A stretch of 64,000 nt of DNA, taken from contig DXZS01000025.1 of the NCBI GenBank assembly GCA_019419505.1, forward strand, positions 1 through 64,000. The letters are read 5' to 3'. This stretch comes from Collinsella sp. (lineage in GTDB: Bacteria > Actinomycetota > Coriobacteriia > Coriobacteriales > Coriobacteriaceae). This document shows positions 8,839-17,416 of the stretch, in pieces (the first letter of the stretch is position 1; every line of letters begins with the position of its first letter). Both the position numbers and the translations under genes were made by a program. The notes under the pieces were generated by a model. That model saw only the letters and a list, made by a program, of their open reading frames with translations. It was not told the DNA's origin and did no database searches.

Positions 8839-11800
8839 ATGAAAAAGACGCAACGACTGCTAGCAACGGCAATGACGCCATTACTGATTCTTCATTGTCT
8901 TCTGACGCCCCTTTCTGTCTGGGCTGATTCTTTACCGGTGCAGCCGGAGTCTACTGATTATTCCAATAGCGCCGCCAGCAGCTCGGAAGACGAGAGTTTC
9001 GTCCTAAATGATGAACAGCAGGGGGTTGAAGTCGAGCAGCCGACTGTGTCAGACAATGATTCTCCCTCATCCGTTTCTAGCGAGTCTGCTTCCAATGCGA
9101 CTGATTCGCCGAAACCCGAAAATGATGTATCCGCTGTCTTTGGTTCTGTTTCATACCAGACTCATGTACAGGATATTGGCTGGCAGGCTCCCGTTTCAAA
9201 TGGAATGACGGCTGGCACAACAGGTCGTGCTAAGCGCGTTGAAGCCCTCAAGATCAATCTGCTTTCACAAGATGGCACCCCTTTGGGGAATGACAGCATT
9301 TCGGTCCAATCACACATTTCCGGGATCGGCTGGGAGCCTCAGCCGGTGGGTAACGGGCAGACATCTGGAACAGTTGGACAGTCGCGAGCCATCGAAGCGA
9401 TCAAGCTATCTTTGTCGGGCGGTCTTTCTGACTCGTATGACATTTGGTATCGCGTTCATTCTGCAAATGTTGGTTGGCTTGGCTGGGCCTCAAATGGTGA
9501 GCCTGCTGGAACACAGGGCTATGCTTATCAGATCGAAGCTATTCAGATAAAGGTGCTTCCAAAAAATGCTCAAGATGCGCCAGCGCGAGGCGATGCCTTT
9601 AGGGGCCATTCCCAGGAACCGCCTACTGTTTCCTATCGATCTCATATCTCCAATGTTGGATGGATGGGTGTTGTCGCGGACGGAAAGACATCGGGGGTCA
9701 TTGACTCAAGAAATGCAATCGAGGCACTGTCGCTTGGTGTTAATTGGTATGGTCGCGGAGGCTCCATTTCCTCTCGTGCGCATGTCTCTGGCATTGGTTG
9801 GCAAGGCTGGTCTTCAGGCGTCATTGGCACGACCGGGCAGTCTCGGTCCATTGAGGCCGTTCAGTTTAAGCTCAATGACGAGATATCTGCAACTTACGAC
9901 ATTTGGTACCGTGTGTATGCTTCCAAATTGGGCGGATGGTTGGGCTGGACGTCCAACGGGTCTCCTGCGGGCTCGGTGGGGAAGGGTGCCGCCATTCAGG
10001 GTATTCAGGTTATGTTGGTCGAAAAGGGCTGCTCTGCTCCTGGAGATACAGCGAATCATTTTATTGGAGCTACGGATGTTCTGAGTGGCAGTTCGTATGG
10101 CCTTAATGGCAATAGCTTGGGCGCTGTGCAGGGTAAAACGATTTTAATGGGTTCCGAGAGCGGCTCTGAGCCTTTAACATCGCTTTCTATTTCGTTTGAT
10201 AATCAAGAGACTTCAGGTTCAATCGGTTATTCAGGCTGCTATGAATTTAGTGGATGGAGCGGAGTTGTTTCTGACGGTGCCGCGCTCAATTCTAAAAATG
10301 ATGGCCGTACTTTGAAGGCCGTGAGATTGACTCTTACTGGTGATTTGTCTAATGCCTATGACGTTTGGTACCGGTGTTTTGACTCCAAAAAAGGATGGCT
10401 TGGCTGGGCGTGTAATGGCGCGGATGCGGGGGCAACGATACCGGGTTCATTCCTTAAGGCTGTCGAAGTAAGGATTATCAGTAAAGGCAGCGGCGCTCCC
10501 GGAGTAACGGACGGAGCATTTGTTTCCGATACTTCCGCCGATTGCGCTCATGTTGTTTATCAGGCCCATTCCGCTAGCCGTGGGTGGTTTCCATCTGTTT
10601 TAGATGGGCAGGATGCCGGCACAACGGGAAAATCGCTTTCGCTTCAAGCTCTGAATGTGGTGCTGGCCGGTGTGGATGATGATTCTCTGGTTGAGGCACG
10701 AGCTCATGTTGCCAATATTGGTTGGCAGGAATGGCGGTCTGCCGGTTATGTTGGGACCGTTGGACAAGGATTGGCCATTCAGGCTCTTGAGCTGCGCATT
10801 AATGGTCCCCTCGCGAATCAGTATGACATCTACTATCGAGTTCATTCGGCTGGTTATGGTTGGTTGGGTTGGGCCAAAAACGGCGATTCCGCTGGAACTA
10901 CCGGGTTAAATATCCAGATAGAAGCTGTCCAAATTAAGCTTGTCGCGAAGGGCGGGAATCCTGGCTCATCGTCTGCGCCCGCATTTATCTCTGCTCCAGC
11001 TCTAACGCTCCAGGCGCATGTCGCCACGCTTGGTTGGATGAATCCCGTTGGCAACGGTGGTGTTGCGGGCACAACCGGCAGATCGCTTGCTATTGAGGCG
11101 CTGAAGTTGAATGTCTCCAGTAGCGTATCAGGCGGTATTGAGTACTCCGCCCATGTACAGGATGTGGGCTGGCAAGGTTGGACTTCCAATGGGAATGTCG
11201 CTGGCACAGTAGGCTGCGCAAAGCGTATCGAGGCTCTTAAGATTAAGTTGACCGGTGATTTATCGAACTACTTTGATGTTTGGTATCGAGCATATTGCCA
11301 AGACTTTGGGTGGCTCGACTGGACCTCAAATGGGCAGCCTGCGGGTACGTCTAGGATAGGCTGCAGAGTCGAGTCTGTTCAAGTGAAGATTGTTCCCAAG
11401 GGCGCTGGTGCTCCCAGTTCTACTGCGCGTCCGTTTACTGACCAGCCCTTGTTGCCGGCAGATATGATGACTATGCTTAATCGAGCTAATAGATATTCGA
11501 GCAGCACAAGCTGGCTCATTATGGTTGACAGGCAAGCATGCCGCCTTGGAGTTTTTCGTGGACAGCGCGGGTCGTGGAGTTACGCTCAATACTGGACTTG
11601 CTCTACCGGCGCCCCTAGTACTCCAACGCCTACGGGTGAGTATACCGTCACCGGCAAGGGCTACTCGTTTGGACATGGGTATACCTGCTACTACTACACG
11701 CAGTTTTACGGTGACTATCTGTTCCATTCAATACCGTACTACCAGGGAACTTTTAATCCCATGGACAGCCGAATGGGAATGCATGTTTCACAAGGCTGCG

Positions 11801-11874
11801 TGCGTTTGCCCATTGATCGCGCTAAATGGATTTGGGATAACGTGCCCCTTGCTACCAAGGTGGTAATCTACTAA
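8839..11874 (+). CDS. Secreted ChW-repeat L,D-transpeptidase (YkuD family)
   Basis: 1011 residues; ATG with GGGGA upstream. A signal peptide (~1-30, ending SVWAD) and a Ser/Glu-rich linker precede 14 ChW repeats grouped 3-3-2-3-3, the same arrangement as the NlpC/P60 gene. The C-terminal ~125 residues form a YkuD domain: SWLIMVDRQ, TPTPTGEYTV, and the signature GMHVSQGCVR with the catalytic Cys (codon at 11797). YkuD enzymes make 3-3 peptidoglycan cross-links or attach proteins to the wall. The order of modules suggests that the array positions the enzyme at the surface. Codon use is AT-leaning throughout, without the GC-rich cassettes of its neighbours. A long hairpin follows. Confidence 0.92.
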   Translation: MKKTQRLLATAMTPLLILHCLLTPLSVWADSLPVQPESTDYSNSAASSSEDESFVLNDEQQGVEVEQPTVSDNDSPSSVSSESASNATDSPKPENDVSAVFGSVSYQTHVQDIGWQAPVSNGMTAGTTGRAKRVEALKINLLSQDGTPLGNDSISVQSHISGIGWEPQPVGNGQTSGTVGQSRAIEAIKLSLSGGLSDSYDIWYRVHSANVGWLGWASNGEPAGTQGYAYQIEAIQIKVLPKNAQDAPARGDAFRGHSQEPPTVSYRSHISNVGWMGVVADGKTSGVIDSRNAIEALSLGVNWYGRGGSISSRAHVSGIGWQGWSSGVIGTTGQSRSIEAVQFKLNDEISATYDIWYRVYASKLGGWLGWTSNGSPAGSVGKGAAIQGIQVMLVEKGCSAPGDTANHFIGATDVLSGSSYGLNGNSLGAVQGKTILMGSESGSEPLTSLSISFDNQETSGSIGYSGCYEFSGWSGVVSDGAALNSKNDGRTLKAVRLTLTGDLSNAYDVWYRCFDSKKGWLGWACNGADAGATIPGSFLKAVEVRIISKGSGAPGVTDGAFVSDTSADCAHVVYQAHSASRGWFPSVLDGQDAGTTGKSLSLQALNVVLAGVDDDSLVEARAHVANIGWQEWRSAGYVGTVGQGLAIQALELRINGPLANQYDIYYRVHSAGYGWLGWAKNGDSAGTTGLNIQIEAVQIKLVAKGGNPGSSSAPAFISAPALTLQAHVATLGWMNPVGNGGVAGTTGRSLAIEALKLNVSSSVSGGIEYSAHVQDVGWQGWTSNGNVAGTVGCAKRIEALKIKLTGDLSNYFDVWYRAYCQDFGWLDWTSNGQPAGTSRIGCRVESVQVKIVPKGAGAPSSTARPFTDQPLLPADMMTMLNRANRYSSSTSWLIMVDRQACRLGVFRGQRGSWSYAQYWTCSTGAPSTPTPTGEYTVTGKGYSFGHGYTCYYYTQFYGDYLFHSIPYYQGTFNPMDSRMGMHVSQGCVRLPIDRAKWIWDNVPLATKVVIY

Positions 11875-11904
11875 CTATTCCCGTAAGCGGTGAGAGCTTG
11901 TTAG

Positions 11905-11950
11905 AGGGCCCTTTCCTGTTGCCGTAGTCTTGGCAACAGGAAAGGGCCCT
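11905..11950 (+). terminator. Perfect 19-bp hairpin between ChW genes 4 and 5
   Basis: Arms 11905-11923 and 11932-11950 are perfect reverse complements with an 8-base loop. No T tract follows directly (the next bases are TGCCG). It may act as a terminator, an mRNA-stabilising hairpin or a protein site. I favour termination because it sits 30 bases after a stop codon. Confidence 0.6.
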
Positions 11951-11980
11951 TGCCGTTGGATTAGGCTCCTTTTTCTTCGT

Positions 11981-11995
11981 TCACCTAATTGGTGA
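11981..11995. promoter_or_regulatory. Palindrome upstream of the fifth ChW gene
   Basis: TCACC-TAATT-GGTGA is a perfect 5-bp inverted repeat about a 5-base centre, 64 bases before the start. It could be an operator. No known consensus is claimed, and chance is possible. Confidence 0.3.
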
Positions 11996-12059
11996 CATTA
12001 ATGAAGCTAACTCCCGATAGTATGGTTATTGACGACCGTCTATCTAGGAGGCGATTCTT

Positions 12060-15000
12060 TTGAAAAGGCAATTTAGAGCATTTATTGTTCTGATTTCCTG
12101 CTTTATGACGATGCTGCTTTTGAGCCCTTTGGCTTGTTGGGCAGATCAAAATGTTGGTTCCAACGAATATGAATCCGTTCCAGAGACCCAATCCGACCCC
12201 TCGGATCAAACTGCTGCTGTAGCCGATGAAGCGGCGCCTTCGATTGATGCTACCGTGGAGCCCAAAGAGGCGGCCCCGGACGTCAGCTATAAATCTCACA
12301 TTTCAGGCATTGGTTGGGAGCCGACGTTTACATCGAATGGCTCGACCTCTGGCACAACAGGCCAGTCCCGTAGGCTTGAAGCACTCAGGGTTTCCCTCCC
12401 TAATTCAGAAGACCTTGGTATCGAATACCGCTCTCATGTTCAAAATGAAGGCTGGCAGGATTGGGTTTCTAATGGAGCCGTCTCCGGCACAACGGGAAAG
12501 GGCCTTCAGATTGAAGCCGTCGAGCTCAAGCTGACGGGCAACAGGGCGGCTTCTTATGACCTGTATTATCGCGTTCATGCTTCCAATTTCGGCTGGCTTG
12601 GATGGACTTCAAATGGGTCGACTGCGGGAACCACCGGTTGGTCTTATGCCGTTGAAGCAATACAGATCGTCATTGTAAAAAAGGGTGACGCGGCGCCCGG
12701 CGATACTGCTGGTGCCTATGTCCCATATGTCTTTAATTGCTCTCTTTCTCAGGTTGGGGAGACGACTAAAGTAACCCTGAATATTCCGCAGATCGAGGAT
12801 ATAAAACGACTCGGGATCGCTGATTCGATAAAGGTGGCAGGCTCCATGTCGTATGGAGGGAGGGTCACCCGTTCCGTCTCAAGCACGATTGCACTCGGAG
12901 ATCTGGGCTCTAGCTCCAGTGAAATTGAATTTAGCGATTATGGTCCGTTTGACGTTACGTTGCAGTATTTGAAGAACGGAAACATCGTTCAAGAGGACCA
13001 TCAGTCAATTGGCATTTCTGCGAGTGAGTACAACCTTGCCCCTTTGAGTGCTTCTTTCCCCGTTGTTCTCTATTCGCTATCTTTCTGGGATATCAGTACC
13101 TCTTCTGCTGGAACGACCGTTCCGTCAATTGTAATGCTCGATCGTCCAAGTGCCTATAACTGGAACTCGCTTCCATCCGGGATGTACGGTCTTCCGTATC
13201 TGACTCATGAGGAGAATGCTTCTAGTTCGAGCTATCAGGCGTTCGCGGATTATGTCGCTGCTCTCTACAAGATCAATCCCAAGGCAAAGTTCAATCTGTA
13301 TATCAATGACATCACCTGTTCGTTGATCCATAGGATGATTTACGCCAACAAGATTCCCGCAGGCCAATACTCCATTCGGCTGTTGTCCGATGGATCCGCC
13401 ACGTATGTCTTTACCAACGAAGCCTTTGACGTTAAGGATCCAGATTCTAAGCAAGCGGAGCTGATTACTTTATGGAACGCCGCCAAGAATAAGGAATACG
13501 AAACCGGTGAGGTCTCAAAGTCGTATAGCGATTATCACGATCACTGGGATTCTATGTATGCCGTGCTGAGTATTGAGCCTGGCACTCAGTGGTGGATGAC
13601 TCGAACGAATCTGTTTACGAGTGGTGACGATAATGCCTTTGCGAATAAGATCGCGTCCGATCCCGGCGTTAAGAAGGTGAATGTTTCGGGCATGCTTACG
13701 AGCCTGCAGAATAGGGGAGAGGATACAGTCCAAGCGTTTAAGGCGCTGTACAACTTTAACGATGGCTATTTTGATGCGGCGACTCAGCAGGGCAAAAAGG
13801 TAATGATGCTGCTTGGAACGTACGTTTCTTACGAGCAGAATTTTGACGACTATGCCAACTTGACCGAAGTTATCTATGGCGATGACTATTTGTATTATTA
13901 CAAGGGGCATCCAAACACACCGACGGGTATGTATCCCCAAAAGCAGGAACAGCTTGACCGTCTTGGCATTACCGATGTCGATTCTTCCGTCGCTGCAGAG
14001 CTGATCCTCTTCTTTAATCCGGAGATCGGTCTGTCTGGTTATGGGTCTAGTACGTATAACTCGGCCAGTGCCGATGCTGCTGGTGGACTTTGGAATTCCA
14101 CAAAGGCCGAGGCCTTGAAGCCGGGTGCCGTCATCGATTATTCCATTATGGATTGGTTTGCTTCTCCGATTACCGAAGACACGGATGCTGCTATCAGATC
14201 CCTTTGCAAACAGGGAGACTCTTGCTATCTCGTAGAGTTTTCGGATTCCATACTTGCTTCGGCAAATTACGACTTTGCTATCTATTCGCACAATAGCGGT
14301 GCTCTGACTTATTTCAAGAAGGGCGAGTCGGGCTATGATGTTGTTAAGGTGTCACGAGGCCCTCTTGACGTCTTGGCAACTTCGCATGTTTCAAATGACG
14401 GCTGGCAATCGGCCTCTAAGGGTGGAAATGCTTCCGGTACCGTTGGGCAGTCAAAAGCCGTCGAGGCTATTACTCTCAATCTGCAGAATGCTCCCTATGA
14501 TGGTGCATTGGAGTACAGGACACATGTTTCCGATTATGGCTGGCAGGGCTATGTGAAGGAGGGGAAAGTTTCTGGTACTACGGGCCAGAGCAAGTCTGTC
14601 CAGGCTATTCAGATTCGCCTGACTGGTGAGATGGCCAATCACTATGACGTTTATTATCGAGCTCACGTTCAGGATAAGGGATGGCTCGGTTGGGCCTGCA
14701 ATGATCAAGTTGCCGGAACGACCGGTTTCGTTTTGAGGCTAGAGGCATTTCAGGTCGTTTTGGTCGAAAAGGGTTCGCCCGCTCCTGGGGATACGAGTCA
14801 GCCCTCTATTCAGAGAGCGTTTTCAATCAAGGCACATGTTTCAAACCTTGGTTGGCAGTCGCCTGTTTACGAAGGCATGACCGTTGGCACAACTGGCCGA
14901 AATCTTGCTGTTGAGGCGTTGACGATCAGCAAGCCTGACCTAGGGTATTCCGGCGGCATCGAGTATCGAGCTCACGTTCAAAATATCGGCTGGCAAAAGT

Positions 15001-15224
15001 GGGTCAAAAATGGAAAGGTTGCCGGTACTACGGGGAAGTCTCTTGCTGTTGAGGCTGTTGAAATAAAACTGACGGGAGATCTTGCCAAGCATTATGACGT
15101 TGTCTATAGGGCGCATGTGCAGGGTAAGGGTTGGCTCGATTGGGTTAAATCGGGCGAGTGCGCAGGTACAACTGGAGAGGCCCTACATATGGAAGCGATT
15201 GAGGTTAAGTTGGTTGATAAATAG
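12060..15224 (+). CDS. Secreted ChW-repeat protein with internal GT80-like sialyltransferase domain
   Basis: 1054 residues. TTG start 8 bases after a perfect AGGAGG. A signal peptide (~1-30, ending ACWAD) and one ChW triad (~75-215) come first. A ~540-residue non-ChW region (~220-760) and two more triads (~770-1054) follow. The central region resembles GT80 sialyltransferases (PM0188 type). It has LLSDGS (Asp444), a FND segment followed by LLGTYVSYEQN, YYKGHP (His617), AELI (Glu647) and GYGSSTY (Ser663, Ser664). From memory, Pasteurella PmST1 uses D141, H311, E338 and S355/S356. The spacings (173, 30, 16 here; 170, 27, 17 there) agree closely. That family transfers sialic acid from CMP-sialic acid inside the cell. 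A signal peptide on such a domain is odd, and donor and acceptor are unknown. The assignment is by motif and spacing, not by search. Confidence 0.72.
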   Translation: MKRQFRAFIVLISCFMTMLLLSPLACWADQNVGSNEYESVPETQSDPSDQTAAVADEAAPSIDATVEPKEAAPDVSYKSHISGIGWEPTFTSNGSTSGTTGQSRRLEALRVSLPNSEDLGIEYRSHVQNEGWQDWVSNGAVSGTTGKGLQIEAVELKLTGNRAASYDLYYRVHASNFGWLGWTSNGSTAGTTGWSYAVEAIQIVIVKKGDAAPGDTAGAYVPYVFNCSLSQVGETTKVTLNIPQIEDIKRLGIADSIKVAGSMSYGGRVTRSVSSTIALGDLGSSSSEIEFSDYGPFDVTLQYLKNGNIVQEDHQSIGISASEYNLAPLSASFPVVLYSLSFWDISTSSAGTTVPSIVMLDRPSAYNWNSLPSGMYGLPYLTHEENASSSSYQAFADYVAALYKINPKAKFNLYINDITCSLIHRMIYANKIPAGQYSIRLLSDGSATYVFTNEAFDVKDPDSKQAELITLWNAAKNKEYETGEVSKSYSDYHDHWDSMYAVLSIEPGTQWWMTRTNLFTSGDDNAFANKIASDPGVKKVNVSGMLTSLQNRGEDTVQAFKALYNFNDGYFDAATQQGKKVMMLLGTYVSYEQNFDDYANLTEVIYGDDYLYYYKGHPNTPTGMYPQKQEQLDRLGITDVDSSVAAELILFFNPEIGLSGYGSSTYNSASADAAGGLWNSTKAEALKPGAVIDYSIMDWFASPITEDTDAAIRSLCKQGDSCYLVEFSDSILASANYDFAIYSHNSGALTYFKKGESGYDVVKVSRGPLDVLATSHVSNDGWQSASKGGNASGTVGQSKAVEAITLNLQNAPYDGALEYRTHVSDYGWQGYVKEGKVSGTTGQSKSVQAIQIRLTGEMANHYDVYYRAHVQDKGWLGWACNDQVAGTTGFVLRLEAFQVVLVEKGSPAPGDTSQPSIQRAFSIKAHVSNLGWQSPVYEGMTVGTTGRNLAVEALTISKPDLGYSGGIEYRAHVQNIGWQKWVKNGKVAGTTGKSLAVEAVEIKLTGDLAKHYDVVYRAHVQGKGWLDWVKSGECAGTTGEALHMEAIEVKLVDK

Positions 15225-15301
15225 TAAGTGATGCAAGTCTATCATCTATCCGCTATTGCAGTAATTCAGTGGTTTAGTCCAACTGTATTAGTTTAATCTT
15301 G

Positions 15302-15331
15302 AAGGAGTTTATGATTTTTCGTAAACTCCTT
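15302..15331 (+). terminator. Hairpin after the fifth ChW gene
   Basis: Arms AAGGAGTTTA and TAAACTCCTT pair perfectly around a 10-base loop. The tail TAGTTTAG is only partly T-rich. It separates the ChW cluster from the polysaccharide genes. Confidence 0.6.
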
Positions 15332-15366
15332 TAGTTTAGCTATTAATTAATTATAGGGACTCGTTT

Positions 15367-16992
15367 ATGAATTCATGTGCAAAACGATGCAAGTTTTATG
15401 GCGTTTTATTTGCTGTAATGTTTGTGGCTGCGTTATTAGTCGCAATTTATTATTGCAATTTGAAAACAGGGTTTCATGTTGACGAGCTGTGGACTTTCGG
15501 TCTCTCGAATAGTTTTTATTTTCCACATATTTTTTGGGAAAACAATATGGATGCCAACTGGATGGATCCTACGTTCATTCAGTCTTATTTGACAGTTGAT
15601 ACAGGGCATGTGTTTCGGTTTGATTCGGTTTTATATAATCTGAGTAATGACGCACATCCTCCTCTCTATTTTTTCATTATTCATACCGTTTGCTCACTGT
15701 TTCCGAATGAATTTAGCAAATGGTTTGGCTTGGTTCCTAATCTATGTTTCTATTCACTCAGCTTAGTATTTTTATTTAAGCTTTCTTACAAAGTGTTTCA
15801 GAGTAAGCCAGTCGCCCTAATTATAATGGCTCTTTGGGCTTTCTGTCCCATAGCGTTAAATCTAGTGACCTACATTCGAATGTATCTGTTATTGGTGACA
15901 CTTGCCCTAGCATTTCTTGATGCGTTATTCGATATGTTTAATGCTTCCTTCGCCAATCGATCGGTTTATTTCCGCCTATTTGTTATTTCTTTATTGGGGT
16001 TTTTAACTCATTTCTATTTCTATATTTATCTCTTTTTTGTTTCCTGTTTTTTTACTATTTATTTTTGGGCAAGAAAAGGGTGGAGGTTCTCCTTTAAATA
16101 TGGAGTCACGATTGTCTTATCGGTTTGTCTGTCATTTATCATATTTCCTCCAGCATTAAGCAACATGTTTGGGAATCACTATGTCGAATCGGCCTCATCG
16201 CAATCAGGGGTAATGGTATTACTTAGACGAATTTGGCAATTTCTAGGGTCGTCGTCCGTTGATTTGTTCTTCGGATCAAGGCTTCTTTTGATTGCCTGCT
16301 TCTGTTTGTCAATTGCCCTTTGTTTCTACTTGCTATGGAATAAAAAAATTAATCGTGAGCATCCTGAGTCGATTTATATAGTTTTATTATTTAATTCATC
16401 CCTTGTTTTTTACGTCACAGCTTGCTATGTATCTCCTTTTACTTCGTCAAGATACATATGCTTGGCATATCCAGGATTACTGTTATTTGGATTTGGAATG
16501 TTCTTGTATCTATTTAGATATTTGCAAATTCGCTATAGAAATAATACTGATTTCAATTTTCGGGGCACTATTTTAGTTTCTGTTGTATTTGTTTGCGCAA
16601 TTATTGCTGCAGATTCTGTTTTCTTTTCTTCCAATGCTTTGTATTTATATCCGAAATCTGCTGACAATGAAGCCGCAGTAGAGAAGTACGCGGGTTCAAC
16701 GGGGCTCTTTGTCTCTTATGATTACTATCAGCTCACTGCGAAGCTACTAGAAGTTGCCAAATTGTCTCGCATTCATGCGCTGATTCCTGATCAGAAAGCT
16801 ATTAGCAGTTTTTGCGATAGAAATTATATTGATTCTGATGATCTGGTTGTTTACATGAATAATCACGACTGCGAAGAAGAGGTTCTTTCTCAACTGAAAG
16901 ATGAACTAGGATATAGTGGTTTTAAAAAACTGCCCGGATATACTCAAATCGATGATGGAACCTCTTGTTTTGTTTATGTCCTTTATAGATAA
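15367..16992 (+). CDS. Polytopic membrane glycosyltransferase, GT-C type
   Basis: 541 residues with roughly ten or more hydrophobic segments. After the first membrane helix comes FHVDELWTFG, the acidic loop motif expected of GT-C enzymes, which use polyprenyl-phosphate sugars on the outer face of the membrane. A C-terminal soluble part (~430-541) follows the last helix. GtrA and a GtrB-like enzyme follow directly, so the trio looks like a Gtr-type system: GtrB loads the lipid carrier, GtrA flips it, and this protein transfers the sugar to a surface glycan. The sugar is unknown. The sequence is clearly AT-rich compared with the aro and mre genes, consistent with acquisition. Confidence 0.75.
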   Translation: MNSCAKRCKFYGVLFAVMFVAALLVAIYYCNLKTGFHVDELWTFGLSNSFYFPHIFWENNMDANWMDPTFIQSYLTVDTGHVFRFDSVLYNLSNDAHPPLYFFIIHTVCSLFPNEFSKWFGLVPNLCFYSLSLVFLFKLSYKVFQSKPVALIIMALWAFCPIALNLVTYIRMYLLLVTLALAFLDALFDMFNASFANRSVYFRLFVISLLGFLTHFYFYIYLFFVSCFFTIYFWARKGWRFSFKYGVTIVLSVCLSFIIFPPALSNMFGNHYVESASSQSGVMVLLRRIWQFLGSSSVDLFFGSRLLLIACFCLSIALCFYLLWNKKINREHPESIYIVLLFNSSLVFYVTACYVSPFTSSRYICLAYPGLLLFGFGMFLYLFRYLQIRYRNNTDFNFRGTILVSVVFVCAIIAADSVFFSSNALYLYPKSADNEAAVEKYAGSTGLFVSYDYYQLTAKLLEVAKLSRIHALIPDQKAISSFCDRNYIDSDDLVVYMNNHDCEEEVLSQLKDELGYSGFKKLPGYTQIDDGTSCFVYVLYR

Positions 16993-17012
16993 CAGTAGGA
17001 AAAGGGTCTTTA

Positions 17013-17405
17013 ATGAAACGAGATTCGGTGATTCAATTTCTGAAGTTTTCGATTGTTGGACTTTCAAATACAATCGTTTCTTACTTAGTTTACGCGGCAC
17101 TCCTTTTTATTGGAGTGAACTATATTGTCGCCAATATAGTTTCATATTTTGCTGGTGTCATCAATTCCTTCTATTGGAACAATAAATATGTTTTTGATAA
17201 TGAGAGATCGGATTTGAGTTCACTTATTTCAAGTTTTTCCAAGCTACTTGCTTCGAGTGCTTTTACTGGATTGATTATCAACAACATCCTTTTGTACTTT
17301 TGGGTTAGTGTGCTTGGAATTTCTTCTATTCTTGGTCCACTGCTTAACTTGTTTGTAACTTATCCTCTTAATTATATTTTAAGTAAGTATTGGGCATTTA
17401 AGTGA
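17013..17405 (+). CDS. GtrA family membrane protein (putative polyprenyl-sugar flippase)
   Basis: 130 residues, the usual GtrA length, with four predicted membrane segments. The N-terminus (FLKFSIVGLSNTIVSYLVY) and NSFYWNNKYVF are typical of the family. ATG with AGGAAAAGGG upstream. GtrA proteins are thought to flip undecaprenyl-phosphate sugars. The stop overlaps the region of the next start, as expected for coupled expression with the GtrB-like enzyme. Confidence 0.88.
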   Translation: MKRDSVIQFLKFSIVGLSNTIVSYLVYAALLFIGVNYIVANIVSYFAGVINSFYWNNKYVFDNERSDLSSLISSFSKLLASSAFTGLIINNILLYFWVSVLGISSILGPLLNLFVTYPLNYILSKYWAFK

Positions 17406-17416
17406 TAGGTGCTTGC

